Made by a program: the position numbers and the translations under genes. DNA of 32,843 nucleotides from Chara braunii (Eukaryota > Streptophyta > Charophyceae > Charales > Characeae): contig BFEA01000115.1 in the NCBI GenBank assembly GCA_003427395.1, positions 579,153 through 611,995 on the forward strand, read 5' to 3'. How positions within the stretch are numbered: the stretch's first letter is position 1; every line of letters starts with the position of its first letter. Under the pieces are notes generated by a model, which was given only the letters and a program-made list of their open reading frames with translations, searched no databases and was not told the DNA's origin. Below are positions 31,415 to 32,843 of this stretch, piece after piece.

Positions 31415-31506
31415 ATTCGAACAGCGCGGTCCAGAGACGGTCGTCCACAAGAGGTCATCTGCAACACGTGAAACGCATGCATTCTTGCTCCCGAAACTCC
31501 TTCATC

Positions 31507-32277
31507 TCGCCCCGATCAGATGGCACACTCACACGTCCGCATGTCATGTCCTGAACATGCGTGGCCACGCTGATGGGCGCGGGGCAATATTGGAGCCTCG
31601 CATCCATTCTGCTGCCGCATAGAGCCCCTTTGTAGCATAAAGCCCCACATCCATCAGCGTGGCCATGCTTGTTCAGGACGTGACACGTGAACGTCTGAGT
31701 GTGCCATCTGATTAGTGCGAGTGATCGCCAATGAAACGCATGCATTCTTGCTCTCGAAACTCCTTAATCTCGCCCCGATCAGATGGCACACTCACACATC
31801 CGCATGTCATGTCCTGAACATGCGTGGCCACGCTGATGGGTGCGGGGCTATATTGCAGCCTGGCATCCTTTCTGCTGCTGCATAGAGCCTCGCATCCATC
31901 AGCGTGCACACGCTTGTTCAGGAATTGACACGTGGACGTTTGACAGTGCCATCTGATCGGGGCGAGTGGTCGCCAATGGAACGAGATCCACAAACGCACC
32001 CCGAGGTACGTTCGCGAAAGAAACAGGCCAACGCATAAGACCAACGAAATAGAGGCGCTGAAGACAAACTAACGACGGGGACGAAGATGGTAGTTGAACA
32101 CGACGGCACACACGTCCACGTGTCAAGTTGTGATCATGCGTGGCCACGCTGATGGGTGCGGGGCTCTATTCGACAACATTCTATTGCCGCATAGAGCCCC
32201 GCCGCATCCATCAGCGAGCCCACGCTTGTTCAGGACCTGCCATGTGGACGTGTGAGTGTGCCATCTGATCGGGGCGA
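31507..32277. repeat. Three hairpin-type repeat units (~170-215 bp)
   Basis: Units lie at 31507-31720, 31770-31965 and 32105-32277. In the second, the left end TCGCCCCGATCAGATGGCAC is the exact reverse complement of the right end at 31946-31965. Inner arms also pair: CATGCGTGGCCACGCTGATG on the left against CATCAGCGTGGCCATGC-like on the right. The third unit has lost its outer left arm. Sequence between units is itself partly repeated (AGTGGTCGCCAATG, GAACACGACG). This fits an amplified foldback or MITE-like element. No gene was seen. Confidence 0.85.
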
Positions 32278-32464
32278 GTGGTCGCCAATGAAACTAGATT
32301 CGCGAAAGCAGGCCGACGGAAAAGACGAACGACATAGAGGCACTGATAGAAAACTGACAACGATGGTGGTGGAACACGACGCTGTTGGTTCTGTTTCGTT
32401 CGTTTGTCTGCGCTTGTAAGTTATGTTCACAAACTTTGTGCGAACGACACAGACAAGCGCAGTG

Positions 32465-32530
32465 AAACGAGCGAGATAAAAGACAGAAAGAGAGATAAAG
32501 AGATAGCGAGAGAGAGAGAGCGCGACATAG
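32465..32530. repeat. GA-rich microsatellite
   Basis: Imperfect GA-rich purine repeat (AGAGATAAAGAGATAGCGAG). It resembles the GA-rich tracts at 20915-21010 and 21241-21280. Between 32531 and 32780 I see nothing I can identify. Confidence 0.85.
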
Positions 32531-32780
32531 AGGCGATATCCGCCTTCGTCACACGACCCAATCAAACGTCACGATCAAATGGCCCCGAACGTCACAGACT
32601 CCCTATCACACATCGAACTCACGGAGAGAAATCCCTGTTGGATCACACGACACTGCTCGTTCGCGGCGACTGAACCTAATGTAATCGCCACCGCGCGAAT
32701 CCCGACTACAGATTGCGTACATGTGTGGGCATTCTGACGGTCTATGCAAACCAGCATGGCAGGACTTTTCAGGTCGGTGG

Positions 32781-32843
32781 AGATGGCGAGAGAAAGAGAG
32801 AGAGGGAGAGAGGGAGCGAGAGAGAGCGAGAGAGGGAGAGAGA
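32781..32843. repeat. GA-rich microsatellite at the window end
   Basis: Imperfect AGAGAGAGGGAGAGAGGGAG-type repeat that runs off the window edge. Confidence 0.9.

Noticed and set aside
31018-31506. Short ORFs right of copy 2 as an extra element gene
   Set aside because: Open frames on both strands are short, overlap each other and consist largely of palindrome-derived peptides. Copy 1 has no counterpart.

Overview
This window is eukaryotic repeat-rich DNA. It shows spliceosomal intron signals, microsatellites, foldback repeats, assembly Ns and two decayed copies of a large protein-coding element. I see no bacterial operon features, rRNA, tRNA or CRISPR. Base composition looks near-balanced. 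The organism is not identifiable from sequence alone; a large-genome alga or streptophyte is my guess, at low confidence.

Layout. (1) 292-7800, minus strand: copy 1 of a 7.5-8 kb element. (2) 7.8-17.7 kb: no convincing gene. It is a mosaic of direct, tandem and foldback repeats (a 399-bp pair, a tetranucleotide array, a 391-bp-period pair inside and beside a foldback, diverged 14-15.9 kb repeats, a 275-bp array at 16.3-17.4 kb) with two orphan exon-like ORFs. (3) 17976-20508, plus strand: a DUF7869-type, probably DDE-transposase-like gene in one frame interrupted by two TAG codons. (4) 20.5-21.7 kb: tandem and microsatellite DNA running into a 930-bp N gap (21733-22662). (5) 22998-31062, minus strand: copy 2 of the element, in the same orientation as copy 1. 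(6) 31.4-32.8 kb: three hairpin-type repeats and GA-rich microsatellite.

The element is the main interest. Comparing the two broken copies shows one very long ORF (about 2,000 codons). In order it encodes an unrecognised N-terminal domain, a charged low-complexity linker, a ParB-like domain (GQHNARAA), a beta-class amino-methyltransferase-like domain (motif IV-like block first, motif I-like block last, both with degenerate signature residues), a Lys-rich and Ser/Pro-rich linker, and a tail carrying repeated R-I/M-x-P-N peptides. A phase-1 intron with identical donor and acceptor in both copies follows, then a small exon, then a Ulp1/C48 cysteine protease whose His/Asp/Gln/Cys spacing matches yeast Ulp1. 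No transposase or reverse transcriptase was recognised inside it.

A 14-16 bp palindrome, consensus TTCGGATNNATCCGAA, occurs about 40 times across the window: roughly 20 perfect 14-bp cores and about 14 with one mismatch. It lies in the element coding sequence (mostly in one reading frame, giving the RIxPN peptides), at or near element boundaries, beside the DUF7869 gene and inside other repeats. A dispersed 16-bp palindrome together with a ParB/methyltransferase-like protein suggests, but does not prove, a DNA-recognition relationship.
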